Source of the DNA: JAZKIX01 sp040384645
GTDB lineage: Bacteria; Pseudomonadota; Gammaproteobacteria; Burkholderiales; Burkholderiaceae_D
Reading direction: 5' to 3'
Assembly (NCBI GenBank): GCA_040384645.1
Contig: JAZKIX010000127.1
Location: forward strand, 1-20,976
Length of the DNA: 20,976 nucleotides
Position 1 is the stretch's first letter. The number at the start of each line of letters is the position of its first letter. The position numbers and the translations under genes were made by a program. The notes under the pieces are model-generated. The model saw nothing but the letters and a program-made list of their open reading frames with translations, searched no databases and was not told the origin of the DNA. Below, piece after piece: positions 7,096 to 14,988 of the stretch.

Positions 7096-8860
7096 TCCAA
7101 GCAAGTCATCCAAACGCGCCGAAACCTGGCAAGCCATCGCCCTCTTGCGGCGCGCTGCGGCACCGGAAAAACGTCACCTGATCTGGGGCATAGTGTGGCT
7201 GATCGTAGCAGCCGGGCTAGAAGTGCTGGGCCCCATCATGGGCAAATATTTCATCGACAATTACCTCTTGCCGCGCCACCTGGACTGGACGCAAATGGGT
7301 CTGTTGCTGGCTGGCGTATTGCTTACCAGTTGCTGCGCCAGCGGCCTGCGGTATTTGCAATTGATCCGGCTCTCGGGCCTGGCCATGCGCTCGGTGCGGC
7401 GCCTGCGCGAATCGGTTTACAACCATGTGTTGCGCTTGCCGATGGCCTATTTCGACAAAGCGATCACTGGCCAATTGGTCAGCCGCGTCACCAACGATAC
7501 CGAAGCCGTCAAGACGCTCTATATTCAAGTCTTGTTCGTGCTGCTCGACAGCAGCATCGTGGTCGTCGGCACCATCGCCGCGATGGCGTGGCTGGACTGG
7601 CATTTGATGCTGATCGTGCTGACATTGATCCCGGCCGTGATCGTGATCGTCTGGTTCTATCAGCGCTGGAGCGCGCCGGCGGTGGCACGCGCACGTCAAC
7701 TGCGCAGCGACATCAATGCGCAAGTGGCCGAGTCGATCGCCGGCATGAGCGTGCTGCAAGCCAACAATGCCGCACTGCGCTTCGGCCAGCGCTTTGCCCG
7801 CACCAACCAAGCCCACTATCAAGCGCGCCGCGCCGAATTGCGCGCCAACGCCTGGCTGTTGCGGCCGGCGCTGGACATGCTCAATATTGCCTTGCTGACG
7901 ATGGTGATCTATAGCTTCGGCCAAAGCCAGGTTAGCGGCGTCGCGGTCGGGATTTTGTACGCCTTCGTTGCCTACATCGGGCGCGTGATCGATCCGCTGA
8001 TCCAGATCACCATGCAATTTAGCCAGTTGCAACAATCAGTGGTGGCCGCTTCGCGCGTCAACACCTTGTTGCAGGAAGTGCGTGCCAATGTCGGCGGCAA
8101 GGATGCGATTGAAGCGCACGGCGTCGGTGCGGGCGCGCTATCGATCCAGCACCTGCGCTTCGGCTACAACCCCGAGCAAACCGTGCTGCACGACTTGTCG
8201 CTGGAGATTCCCGCCGGTGCTTTTTACGGCATCGTCGGTCACACCGGCAGCGGCAAATCGACCCTGCTCAGCTTGCTGTTGCGTTTCTATATCGCGCAAA
8301 GCGGAAGGGTCACGATTGACGGCGTGGCGCTCGATGCCATTGGCGACGACGCCTTCCGCCAGCATGTCGGACTGGTGCCACAAGACCCGTTCTTATTGGC
8401 TGCCAGCGCTTTTGAAAACATCGCAATGGGGCGCGATCTCAACCAGTCCCAAGTCGAAACCGCCGCTCACGCCGCCAAGGCGCACGACTTCATCATGGCG
8501 CTGGAACACGGCTACCAAACACCTCTGGGCGAAGGCGGCGCCCGCCTCTCCGTCGGCCAAAAGCAATTGATCGCCATCGCCCGCGCACTGGCAGTGCAGC
8601 CGCGCATCCTGTTCCTGGATGAAGCCACTTCGCACATCGATAGCGAGACAGAGCAAGTGGTACAGCAAGCCCTAAGCGAATTGCGCGGCAAAGTCACCAT
8701 CGTGGCGATTGCACATCGGCTATCGACGATTCGGGATGCAGATAATATTGTTGTGCTTAATCATGGCCGGATTGCGGAATCCGGCGCGCATGATGCACTG
8801 GTGGGGATTGAGGATGGGATTTATCGACGGTTGTATTTGTTACAGCAGTTGGGGGAATAA
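7085..8860 (+). CDS. mdlB: Heterodimeric ABC exporter subunit, MdlB-like
   Basis: Partner of mdlA (591 residues, membrane domain plus ATPase). The ATG at 7085 lies inside the end of mdlA and has GGAGG nine bases upstream; an in-frame ATG at 7034 lies deeper in mdlA and lacks this. Motifs are Walker A GHTGSGKST (385-393), Q433 in VPQDP, signature LSVGQ (488-492), Walker B ILFLDE with catalytic Glu513, and switch His544 in IAHRLS. The signature is degenerate (Val for the first Gly), as in E. coli MdlB. Hence MdlB Glu513 with the MdlA LSGGQ makes the working site, and MdlA Asp501 with this LSVGQ makes the degenerate one. A decayed copy of the last 490 bases of this gene lies at 13441-13920. Confidence 0.88.
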   Translation: MHSDPSKSSKRAETWQAIALLRRAAAPEKRHLIWGIVWLIVAAGLEVLGPIMGKYFIDNYLLPRHLDWTQMGLLLAGVLLTSCCASGLRYLQLIRLSGLAMRSVRRLRESVYNHVLRLPMAYFDKAITGQLVSRVTNDTEAVKTLYIQVLFVLLDSSIVVVGTIAAMAWLDWHLMLIVLTLIPAVIVIVWFYQRWSAPAVARARQLRSDINAQVAESIAGMSVLQANNAALRFGQRFARTNQAHYQARRAELRANAWLLRPALDMLNIALLTMVIYSFGQSQVSGVAVGILYAFVAYIGRVIDPLIQITMQFSQLQQSVVAASRVNTLLQEVRANVGGKDAIEAHGVGAGALSIQHLRFGYNPEQTVLHDLSLEIPAGAFYGIVGHTGSGKSTLLSLLLRFYIAQSGRVTIDGVALDAIGDDAFRQHVGLVPQDPFLLAASAFENIAMGRDLNQSQVETAAHAAKAHDFIMALEHGYQTPLGEGGARLSVGQKQLIAIARALAVQPRILFLDEATSHIDSETEQVVQQALSELRGKVTIVAIAHRLSTIRDADNIVVLNHGRIAESGAHDALVGIEDGIYRRLYLLQQLGE

Positions 8861-8972
8861 TGCTTGGATGTGTTTCGGTTTAAGTGTTATCGCAAAACAT
8901 ATGTCGAATTTTTTTGATTGCCACTGTAACGTTCAACTGGAATCAACTTCTGCCGTCCAAATCTTCACAACA

Positions 8973-9000
8973 CCGCAACCCAAATTTTTGTGGGTTGCGG
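8973..9000. terminator. Perfect ten-base hairpin between mdlB and the beta-helix gene
   Basis: CCGCAACCCA (8973-8982) and TGGGTTGCGG (8991-9000) are perfectly complementary around AATTTTTG. It lies between two convergent genes, mdlB and the beta-helix gene ending at 9021. No T-run follows on either strand, so it may be a bidirectional terminator or only an mRNA 3'-end stabiliser. Confidence 0.5.
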
Positions 9001-9020
9001 ATAAGCCATAGCTTTTACAA

Positions 9021-9983
9021 TTAAATTTGACCTGGACTTAATATTAGCGATGGCGGTGTCTCTGGATTGATATTGCCAGAAATATGATTATTCCCGAATG
9101 AAATCACCTGCCCACCGTTGATAAGAGCGATTCCATTTGTATTACCGGTTGAAGTGACGTTTGAAATGCGAACTGTTGCAGCGGAACCGTTTGCTTGAAT
9201 TCCACCTTGATTTGTGCTTGCAATAAACCCTGAGGCAACTGAACTTTCTACCGTCAGATTAGCGTTGACAGGTGGAACAGCAATAGTTGCAGCGCAAAAA
9301 CCACAACCGCCCGGCACTTCCTTACCCGACACAATACTGTTCCGAACAGTCACAATTGAATTGTCATATACGGCAACACCTCGATGATTTCCCTGGCTCT
9401 TCAAACCATTTATCGAACCTTTTGCGATTCCAACGCCTGTGGGAATTACGGTCACAGCAGGACCCGAATTCTTCACGCTCACGTTATTGATATACAGACC
9501 ACTTGTTGCGGTGGGCAAAAATGCCACTCCGTTAGTTGCAAAACCAGTGAGAGTAGTATTTTCAATATCTAGCCGAGCGCCGGATGTGAAAATAATGCCG
9601 TTTGCCGCTAATCCTGCACCATTCAGCGTCAAGCCGCGTAATACCACGGCATCAGTTGCACCTGCAGCAATCGTAATTCCATTTATCCCCGCCGGCACCA
9701 CAATACTTCCCAACGCGCCCACTGCATTGATCGTAATCGACTTATTAATGGTGACGACACCAAACTCACCGGGGCTATCGATACTAATTTCCCCACCGGC
9801 TGCTGTCTGGTTTAAAGCATAAGCGAAAGTTTTGCAAGGTGCTGCGAAAGTGCAGGTACCCGTATCGGCACCAAAACCGGAAACCCATGTCTGGGTTGGT
9901 AATGCATATGCGGATGAAACTAAAAAAGCTTGCGCGAATGTTGCAGACAACAATATACGAATTGAAAAATTTTGTTTTTTCAT
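9021..9983 (-). CDS. Exported parallel beta-helix protein, copy 1
   Basis: Exported protein of 320 residues. A signal peptide (MKKQNFSIRILLSATFAQAF, then LVSSAYA) is followed by LPTQTWVSGFG, so cleavage is likely after AYA. The rest is a right-handed parallel beta-helix: repeated short strands such as VVTINKSITI, GITIAAGATDAVVLRGLTLNG, RLDIENTTL and VRISNVTSTGNTNGIAL. Two cysteines near the mature N-terminus (CTFAAPC) probably form a disulfide; a GGCGFC segment in the C-terminal half adds two more. I know the LPTQTWVSG...CKTFA...TAAGGEI family only as beta-helix proteins of unknown role; no pectate-lyase catalytic site is recognisable. The ATG at 9983 is preferred over an upstream TTG. The gene is AT-richer than mdlB. 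The adjacent gene at 10268-11209 is a close paralogue. Confidence 0.75.
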   Translation of the reverse strand: MKKQNFSIRILLSATFAQAFLVSSAYALPTQTWVSGFGADTGTCTFAAPCKTFAYALNQTAAGGEISIDSPGEFGVVTINKSITINAVGALGSIVVPAGINGITIAAGATDAVVLRGLTLNGAGLAANGIIFTSGARLDIENTTLTGFATNGVAFLPTATSGLYINNVSVKNSGPAVTVIPTGVGIAKGSINGLKSQGNHRGVAVYDNSIVTVRNSIVSGKEVPGGCGFCAATIAVPPVNANLTVESSVASGFIASTNQGGIQANGSAATVRISNVTSTGNTNGIALINGGQVISFGNNHISGNINPETPPSLILSPGQI

Positions 9984-10007
9984 TTTTACACTCTTCAAGT
10001 TTGGTAG

Positions 10008-10034
10008 AAATTTGATATTAATCGAATTAAATTT
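10008..10034 (-). promoter_or_regulatory. Shared upstream box, beta-helix copy 1
   Basis: On the plus strand AAATTTGAT is followed by ATCGAATTAAATTT (10021-10034), an imperfect inverted repeat about 25-50 bases before the ATG. The same arrangement occurs upstream of the second beta-helix gene, so it may hold a common promoter or operator. No strong -35/-10 pair is called. Confidence 0.4.
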
Positions 10035-10267
10035 ACATCAAATTATTTTGTGAAATATCCACTTCCAAAAACACGCACAACAGGTTTTCGTGTTTATCTT
10101 AAAATGATTTTTAAAAAATAGATGTTAGCTACCAGATATAAATCCATCAAAAATTTTAAATCGGGAGCGTATATTTCCGTATCGGTTAATTTTATGAATT
10201 GCAAATCGCTTTTTTGGTGTTTTTTACACCGCAAATTAGTTAATAGTCGGCTATCAGCATTTCATTT

Positions 10268-11209
10268 TTACAGTTGCCCTTTAACTAAGGTAGGCGTTCC
10301 ATCGACTATCAAATTCCCGAATACACGATTATTGCCAGAAGAAATAATTTTCCCTCCATTCAATATCAATAAACCAGTTCCATTTCGTGTAGACGTAACA
10401 TTTGAAATTTGCATCGTCGCGTTTGTACCACTAACATATACGCCACCGTTAGGAGCGTCCGATGCCGTTGAATTCTCTAATGTGTAATTGACGATGCCAT
10501 TTGCGAGAGAAACAGCCGAAAAATTACTTCCCGCGAAAGTTCCGCTAGCAATGCTATTGCGAACAATCACAGTTGACCTATCATCTGCACGAACCGCACG
10601 TGCATTGGCTTCACTTTTAAGGTTATTGATATTCACGACCGCAGACCCTGTGGCCTGCGGTGCAATATAAATTGCGCCCGTAGTGTTGCTTCGAACACTC
10701 AAATTATTAACGAACAACGCACTTACGGCGGATGGTGAAAATTGTATGCCTTCATAAACCATACGATAAATAGTGCAATTTTCAACATGCAATCGGCCAC
10801 CAGAGGTGAACGAAATTCCATTGGCGCCAACACCTCCACCGTTAATCGTCAGGCCACGAAGTATGACAATGTCAGTCGGCGCAGCAGCGACCGTGATGCC
10901 ATTGGCCCCAGATGGAACAACAATACTACCCAACGCACCCAACGCATTGATCGTAATCGACTTATTGATCGTAACAACACCAAACTCTCCAGGGCTATCG
11001 ATACTGATTTCCCCACCTGCCGCCGTTTGATTCAAAGCATAAGCAAAGGTCTTGCAGGGTGATGTGAAAGTACATGTATTGCCATTGAGATCATTACCAA
11101 AACCGGAAACCCAGGTTTGAGTTGGCAAAGCGTAAGCAGCAGATACCACAAAAGCTTGTGCTAGTGCGATTGACAGTGTTTTAAGAATTGAAATAGTAAT
11201 TTTCTTCAT
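10268..11209 (-). CDS. Exported parallel beta-helix protein, copy 2
   Basis: Exported protein of 313 residues, paralogue of the gene at 9021-9983. The signal peptide ends in VVSAAYA before LPTQTWVSGFG. Residues from about 28 to 145 are nearly the same in both copies (for example CKTFAYALNQTAAGGEISID and GEFGVVTINKSITINA). The second half, from about YRMVYEGIQFSP on, has diverged strongly, and only scattered blocks such as ISNVTST and the C-terminal SGNNRVFGN remain alike. The paired cysteines CTFTSPC are kept. No catalytic motif is recognised; adhesion, surface structure or polysaccharide binding are all possible. The gene lies 94 bases downstream of the protease gene on the same strand and has its own upstream box. 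Confidence 0.75.
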   Translation of the reverse strand: MKKITISILKTLSIALAQAFVVSAAYALPTQTWVSGFGNDLNGNTCTFTSPCKTFAYALNQTAAGGEISIDSPGEFGVVTINKSITINALGALGSIVVPSGANGITVAAAPTDIVILRGLTINGGGVGANGISFTSGGRLHVENCTIYRMVYEGIQFSPSAVSALFVNNLSVRSNTTGAIYIAPQATGSAVVNINNLKSEANARAVRADDRSTVIVRNSIASGTFAGSNFSAVSLANGIVNYTLENSTASDAPNGGVYVSGTNATMQISNVTSTRNGTGLLILNGGKIISSGNNRVFGNLIVDGTPTLVKGQL

Positions 11210-11244
11210 TTTTATTCTCTTTAAATTAGAAACAGATTAAATAT

Positions 11245-11273
11245 AAATTTCGATACAGATCGAATTGAAATTT
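11245..11273 (-). promoter_or_regulatory. Shared upstream box, beta-helix copy 2
   Basis: AAATTTCGAT (11245-11254) and ATCGAATTGAAATTT (11259-11273) form an imperfect inverted repeat 36-64 bases before the ATG. It corresponds to the box upstream of copy 1 in both sequence and position. Confidence 0.4.
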
Positions 11274-11303
11274 GATGGATACCTGAAAATATCGCCCACC
11301 AAC

Positions 11304-13091
11304 TTAATCTTCTTCAGGCATCAGATCCGTAATATTGCCTTGCATGCGAGGACGAGAAACCAGGAAAGTTGCTGGTGTACTCCATACCCCAGTGCCAGCA
11401 CCATTCGTTGCGCGCAAAGACCAGTTATATGAAACTCCGTAGGACAACGTATTCGCTGGTGTGACAGAGCAAGTTACTGGACCGCATATCGAATTTGCCG
11501 GATACGAGATCGTAAACAGCGAGATGCCACCCGTGCTCACAGTCAACTCATATGATCGCGCATCAGGATTTACATTCCATCGATAAGTTGGATTTGGATT
11601 CGGCGTGATTCCAATTGATTGCACCAATACTGGTGCTATTGGAATATCAACCAGTTTGACGAGATTAATGGGTAAACCAGATGCATCTTTCTTGAGCGGC
11701 ATCGTTTGGTAGAAGAGACCACGCACTGCAGCTTCAATCTGTCCAGGAGTCGTAAGATTCCGTGATTCCGCCAGATAGGCTGCAACACCTGCAATATGTG
11801 GTGCTGCCATTGAAGTGCCATCAAGTTCTATGTAATTATTTGATAGAACAGTTTGATCTTGATTTCCAGCAGTTCCCGTGGAACCCCATGCAGACCGAAT
11901 TTGCTTGCCTGGCGCCCATACTTCAACACAATTCCCAAAATTTGAACCGTTTACTTCTGGCGTTATACCTATTGCCCCGCTATTAAAGCCGCCATTTGCC
12001 CGAGTTACTGGCTCGCCATTTGAATTTATTGCGCCGACAACCATGATGCCATCTGACGGATCCGGTTGTCCATTAGCATAACTAAAACCGGGATGGTTAC
12101 TTGTGCAGGAATTTTCACCCGCGTTCCCTGCCGAATGCGCGATAAAAGCACCTGGATATCCGAGAGCTGGTGTTGCCAATCTTAACATTGCAAAATTAAG
12201 GAGATACCCAGGCTTAAATTCCAGAAGATTCATTGATATATTTACAATTCCAGCTTTCTGTCCAGGATATCTTGCAATATCCGCCATAGCCCAATCCATT
12301 GCGCTAGCGACAGTCGGTGCATTAACGAATTGGGTAGTACTAACCTGCGCGCAACTGCCAACGCTCGTATCATTCGAAACCGATACCGAAACGAGTGTCG
12401 CTCCGGCATCCACCCCTGCTACCCCTCCGTTCNNNNNNNNNNAAGCCGCACCAATAATACCGGCGACATGGGTGCTGTGCGCATAACATCCCACGGGCGA
12501 TGCACCGGTGTTTGGATTGACTCTCTGCACATTTTGTAAATCTTGATGAAAGCCAACACCGCTATCAATAATATAGATTCGACGCGTGTTATTGCTCGTT
12601 TTCCCCGCAACAGCGTTTCGTCCCCAAGAAAAGGTTTCTAGCGAATTAGCAGGGTTAGGGCTATTAGACCAAGGCGGACCAGCACTGCTAAAACTCACGG
12701 GTATGGCTTCTTCAATCGCAGTAACTAATGGGTCGCGTTGTAATCGCTTAACTTGCTCCAATGTGAGATAAGCACTAAATGTATTCCCGACCCAACTCGT
12801 CATACCAACGCGAACAAAACCATACTTCGCTTCAAACGCTTCAACCATATTTTGTGCTTGGTCAGAGTGACGCTCTTCGAAATTTGCTCTCTGCTGAGTA
12901 TTGCGCTGGGCAGTAAACCCCTTATGCGCATTTTTGCCTAAAACAACCATGTACAAAATACGTCCTTGAACATCATGGATCGCATTTTCATTGACATCGG
13001 CTGCGGCACGCACTGGAGCGACTATTTCCTCCGCATAACTAACACTCAGACTGAGTATTGAGATTAAGGAACTCAAGATAATTTTTTTCAT
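11304..13091 (-). CDS. Secreted subtilisin-like (S8) serine protease
   Basis: Exported serine protease of about 595 residues, the count including four unknown residues at an assembly gap. The signal peptide is MKKIILSSLISILSLSVSYA. Residues 45-130 look like an inhibitor I9-type propeptide (GRILYMVVLG, then SAYLTLEQVKRLQRDPLVTAIEE). The S8 domain holds the full triad: Asp176 in YIIDSGVG, His205 in AHSTHVAGI and Ser427 in DGTSMAAPHIAG, with oxyanion Asn323 in SAGNAG. Residues 485-580 form an Fn3-like domain (YRWNVNPDARSYEL...YNWSLRATNG), and the tail ends PEED. The gap keeps the frame, and the size fits other subtilases. The ATG follows AGGGA closely. It may process its beta-helix neighbours, but that is a guess from position. 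Confidence 0.88.
   Translation of the reverse strand: MKKIILSSLISILSLSVSYAEEIVAPVRAAADVNENAIHDVQGRILYMVVLGKNAHKGFTAQRNTQQRANFEERHSDQAQNMVEAFEAKYGFVRVGMTSWVGNTFSAYLTLEQVKRLQRDPLVTAIEEAIPVSFSSAGPPWSNSPNPANSLETFSWGRNAVAGKTSNNTRRIYIIDSGVGFHQDLQNVQRVNPNTGASPVGCYAHSTHVAGIIGAAXXXXNGGVAGVDAGATLVSVSVSNDTSVGSCAQVSTTQFVNAPTVASAMDWAMADIARYPGQKAGIVNISMNLLEFKPGYLLNFAMLRLATPALGYPGAFIAHSAGNAGENSCTSNHPGFSYANGQPDPSDGIMVVGAINSNGEPVTRANGGFNSGAIGITPEVNGSNFGNCVEVWAPGKQIRSAWGSTGTAGNQDQTVLSNNYIELDGTSMAAPHIAGVAAYLAESRNLTTPGQIEAAVRGLFYQTMPLKKDASGLPINLVKLVDIPIAPVLVQSIGITPNPNPTYRWNVNPDARSYELTVSTGGISLFTISYPANSICGPVTCSVTPANTLSYGVSYNWSLRATNGAGTGVWSTPATFLVSRPRMQGNITDLMPEED
12433..12442. other. Assembly gap (10 N) inside the protease gene
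   Basis: Ten unknown bases follow HVAGIIGAA. The frame is kept across the gap and the spacing to GVAGVDAGA is close to that in subtilisins, so the real length is likely near ten and is 1 modulo 3. Confidence 0.95.
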
Positions 13092-13129
13092 TTTCCCTCA
13101 TGCTGTTGTGCCCAGAGCAACCAAAGTCA

Positions 13130-13148
13130 AGCCAATTACAAATTGGCT
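13130..13148. promoter_or_regulatory. Perfect inverted repeat upstream of the protease gene
   Basis: AGCCAATT-ACA-AATTGGCT is an 8-3-8 perfect inverted repeat about 40 bases before the protease ATG. It could be an operator overlapping the promoter or a hairpin in the mRNA leader. Confidence 0.45.
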
Positions 13149-13288
13149 CTATATATCCGGGCAATTGAATTTATGCTGCAAATGACAATGTTTTTACTGC
13201 AAGTTATTTTGCTGGCGGATCATGCAGCATTTGCAATTAATTTGCAACTAAAAAGCAATTTTTTGAGAAAATTATTGGTCTAAATTTC

Positions 13289-13309
13289 ATAGCTATTCCA
13301 AATAGCTAT
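13289..13309. promoter_or_regulatory. Second perfect inverted repeat upstream of the protease gene
   Basis: ATAGCTATT (13289-13297) and AATAGCTAT (13301-13309) are perfect arms around CCA. Outside them, AAAATTAT (13268-13275) can pair with ATAATTTT (13312-13319). It has a three-base spacer like the repeat at 13130 but an unrelated sequence. The 350 bases from 13092 to 13440 hold nothing else I can name. Confidence 0.4.
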
Positions 13310-13440
13310 TGATAATTTTTAAGAAATGCACTATCGAATAGGAGTACCAAGCTGGTGGACGAGCAGATATCACGCCGTTCAATTAGCAGTAGTTTTCGAC
13401 GGAATTGTCGGGAAGGGAATTTAGTAACGAGGTCTAACTA

Positions 13441-13920
13441 GTGCTGCCGGTTCTGTTTTTATTGGCCGCCACAGCATTCCCAAGTGTCGCAATGGGGCAC
13501 AAATTTCAAACGTTGCCAAATCGAAACGCCGCTCTCGCCGCCAAGGTTCACGACTTCATCGAAAACTTGGAACACGGCTACCAAATAGACATGAGTAAAT
13601 ATGACGCGGCCAGCCTGACAGACAAAAAATGGGCGCTATCGCACAATCGCGCATTTTGTTCTAAGTGGGAAAAAGTGAAGCCGAGTAAGTGACGTAGTAA
13701 GCCTAGAGCAAGCTACAAGGCGAAGTCACTAACGCAACGATTGCGTGGCGATTGCGCATCGGCTATCGATGATTCTGGATGCGGACAATATTGTGTTGTT
13801 CTATCAAGGACGGATTGCAGAACTCGGTGTGCGTGATGCGTTAGTAAGGACGGACGATGGAAATTATCTACGGTTGTATTTGCTGCAAAATTTGGCCCAT
13901 AGTGACTTCAAGCTAAAGCA
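13441..13920 (+). pseudogene. Decayed copy of the mdlB 3' end
   Basis: Remnant of an ABC exporter ATPase that matches the last 490 bases of mdlB in order and orientation. The first piece (13441-13605) reads FLLAATAFPSVAMG and AALAAKVHDFIENLEHGYQ, against FLLAASAFENIAMG and AAHAAKAHDFIMALEHGYQ in MdlB. The second piece (13745-13900), in another frame, reads AIAHRLSMILDADNIVLF and YLRLYLLQNL, against AIAHRLSTIRDADNIVVL and YRRLYLLQQL. A hand-aligned 56-base stretch is about 80 percent identical. The signature and Walker B region between the pieces is scrambled, with a stop at 13690 and a frameshift. The Walker A half and the membrane domain are absent. The first piece on its own could be mistaken for a small secreted protein. 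Confidence 0.85.
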
Positions 13921-14028
13921 GCGAATGCATCGGTCGAAGCGCACTATTGCCTTCATATCGCGGTCGGAAAAAATGTTAACTGACTAGACTTCCAACTGAC
14001 ATTGCATGCATACCCATTCCCTCACTAT

Positions 14029-14631
14029 TTACAACTGCCAATAAAACCCAAAATTCACCCCCAATACATCAATCCCCGGATTCGGTTTGGTCATCCCCAA
14101 ATTCGAATGATGCGTAAAGTATGGCCCGGCGGTGACACCGAAATTCTTGGTAAATTGATGCCGAACCGCCAGTTGGGTAAACCAATTGAGCGTAAAGTTT
14201 TGTCCCTGCCCGCCTGCGACATTTTTTGAATTGATCAAACCGGCACCGCCACCGATCTCATAAATCAACGCGGTTTTTTGATCGGCGCTCCATAGCTGGA
14301 AACTGGGCGAGCCGGCGAAAGCGAAGTAGACGTCTTCCGGCCCTTTCACATACAACTCGGTCACCACCGCCAGCCGATGTCGTACCGCTAGGCGGGCGCC
14401 GCTATCGCCGCGCCAGAGCTCGAATTGCGCCGGCGTATGCCATACCAGCTGGGTCGGGATGATGGCGTAGTCAAGCGGGGAGTTGTTCCGCACTTTGCTC
14501 AGGTAGCCGGCTTCGACGCCAAAATCCCAATGGTCAGCCGGATGATCCTGCGCAAAGCCCTGCTGGGCAATAGTCAGCAGGCCGAGACCCAATATAAATG
14601 CTGAGCGGGTCAGTTTTAAATGAATAAACAT
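14029..14631 (-). CDS. PagL-like lipid A deacylase (acyloxyacyl hydrolase family)
   Basis: Outer-membrane beta-barrel enzyme of about 200 residues, expected to remove the 3-linked acyl chain from lipid A. The signal peptide ends LLTIAQQGFAQ before DHPADHW. Alternating strands follow (WDFGVEAGYL, PTQLVWHT, ALIYEIGGGAGL, LNWFTQLAVRHQF). The family motif is near the C-terminus: GPYFTHHSNLGMTKPNPGID, with catalytic His174 and Ser176. The chain ends in FGFYWQL, a typical outer-membrane aromatic end. The acidic partner, Glu in P. aeruginosa PagL 12 residues after the Ser, is Asp188 here. The ribosome site before the ATG is weak. It stands alone on its strand, downstream of a possible terminator. 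No symbol is given because members of this family are diverse. Confidence 0.75.
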   Translation of the reverse strand: MFIHLKLTRSAFILGLGLLTIAQQGFAQDHPADHWDFGVEAGYLSKVRNNSPLDYAIIPTQLVWHTPAQFELWRGDSGARLAVRHRLAVVTELYVKGPEDVYFAFAGSPSFQLWSADQKTALIYEIGGGAGLINSKNVAGGQGQNFTLNWFTQLAVRHQFTKNFGVTAGPYFTHHSNLGMTKPNPGIDVLGVNFGFYWQL

Positions 14632-14988
14632 GGGATTTTATGGAGATTGGTCGCAGAGCGGAAAATAGTAACATCGCATGCTGCTTTTCCGGTTGGTATC
14701 AGCGTCATAGGGGTCATTTACCAATGGCCCATTTCCATCGACAAAAACACAATCAGCGTGCTGTTTTGCGGCTCCAGTAACAATATCAATCATGGTTCCA
14801 GATTGGAAAATCCGCCGCCCTGTTGATCGGAGAGGCGGCTTTTTAATTTCTAAGTACTGATATCGGACGCGTTGGCGCGTTTCCAAAGTAAGCATTTAAG
14901 GAATCCGCGCCGCTGCGGTTTTGCTGCTGCAAGATTAAGACCGTCAAAAAAGCGTAAGCACTATTAGCTAAAAACGGTCATTGTGAAG
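14632..14988. other. Intergenic stretch before the PagL-like gene
   Basis: No convincing gene is seen. It carries a GC-rich hairpin at 14814-14839 and, nearer the EEP gene, short complementary arms GACCGT and ACGGTC that are too far apart to call a terminator. The PagL-like gene's promoter must lie here but cannot be picked out. Confidence 0.4.
14814..14844. terminator. GC-rich hairpin with T-run
   Basis: GCCGCC (14814-14819) pairs with GGCGGC (14834-14839) around a 14-base loop, followed by five T on the plus strand. On the minus strand the same stem is followed by GGATTTT, so it could also end the EEP transcript coming from 14989. Confidence 0.5.

Noticed and set aside
7217..8035. 272-codon open frame opposite mdlB, and a 239-codon frame at 7195-7914 in another plus frame
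   Set aside because: Both are His/Arg/Gln-rich shadow frames of mdlB, which carries all ABC motifs.
9021..13440. Possible transposon or prophage carrying the beta-helix and protease genes
   Set aside because: No transposase, integrase, terminal inverted repeats or phage genes are visible; only the mdlB-tail direct repeats support insertion.
13441..13692. Open frame of 83 codons that looks like a small secreted protein with a signal peptide
   Set aside because: Its sequence aligns with the MdlB ATPase segment from FLLAASAF to LEHGYQ; the hydrophobic start is the decayed FLLAAS block. It is part of a pseudogene.
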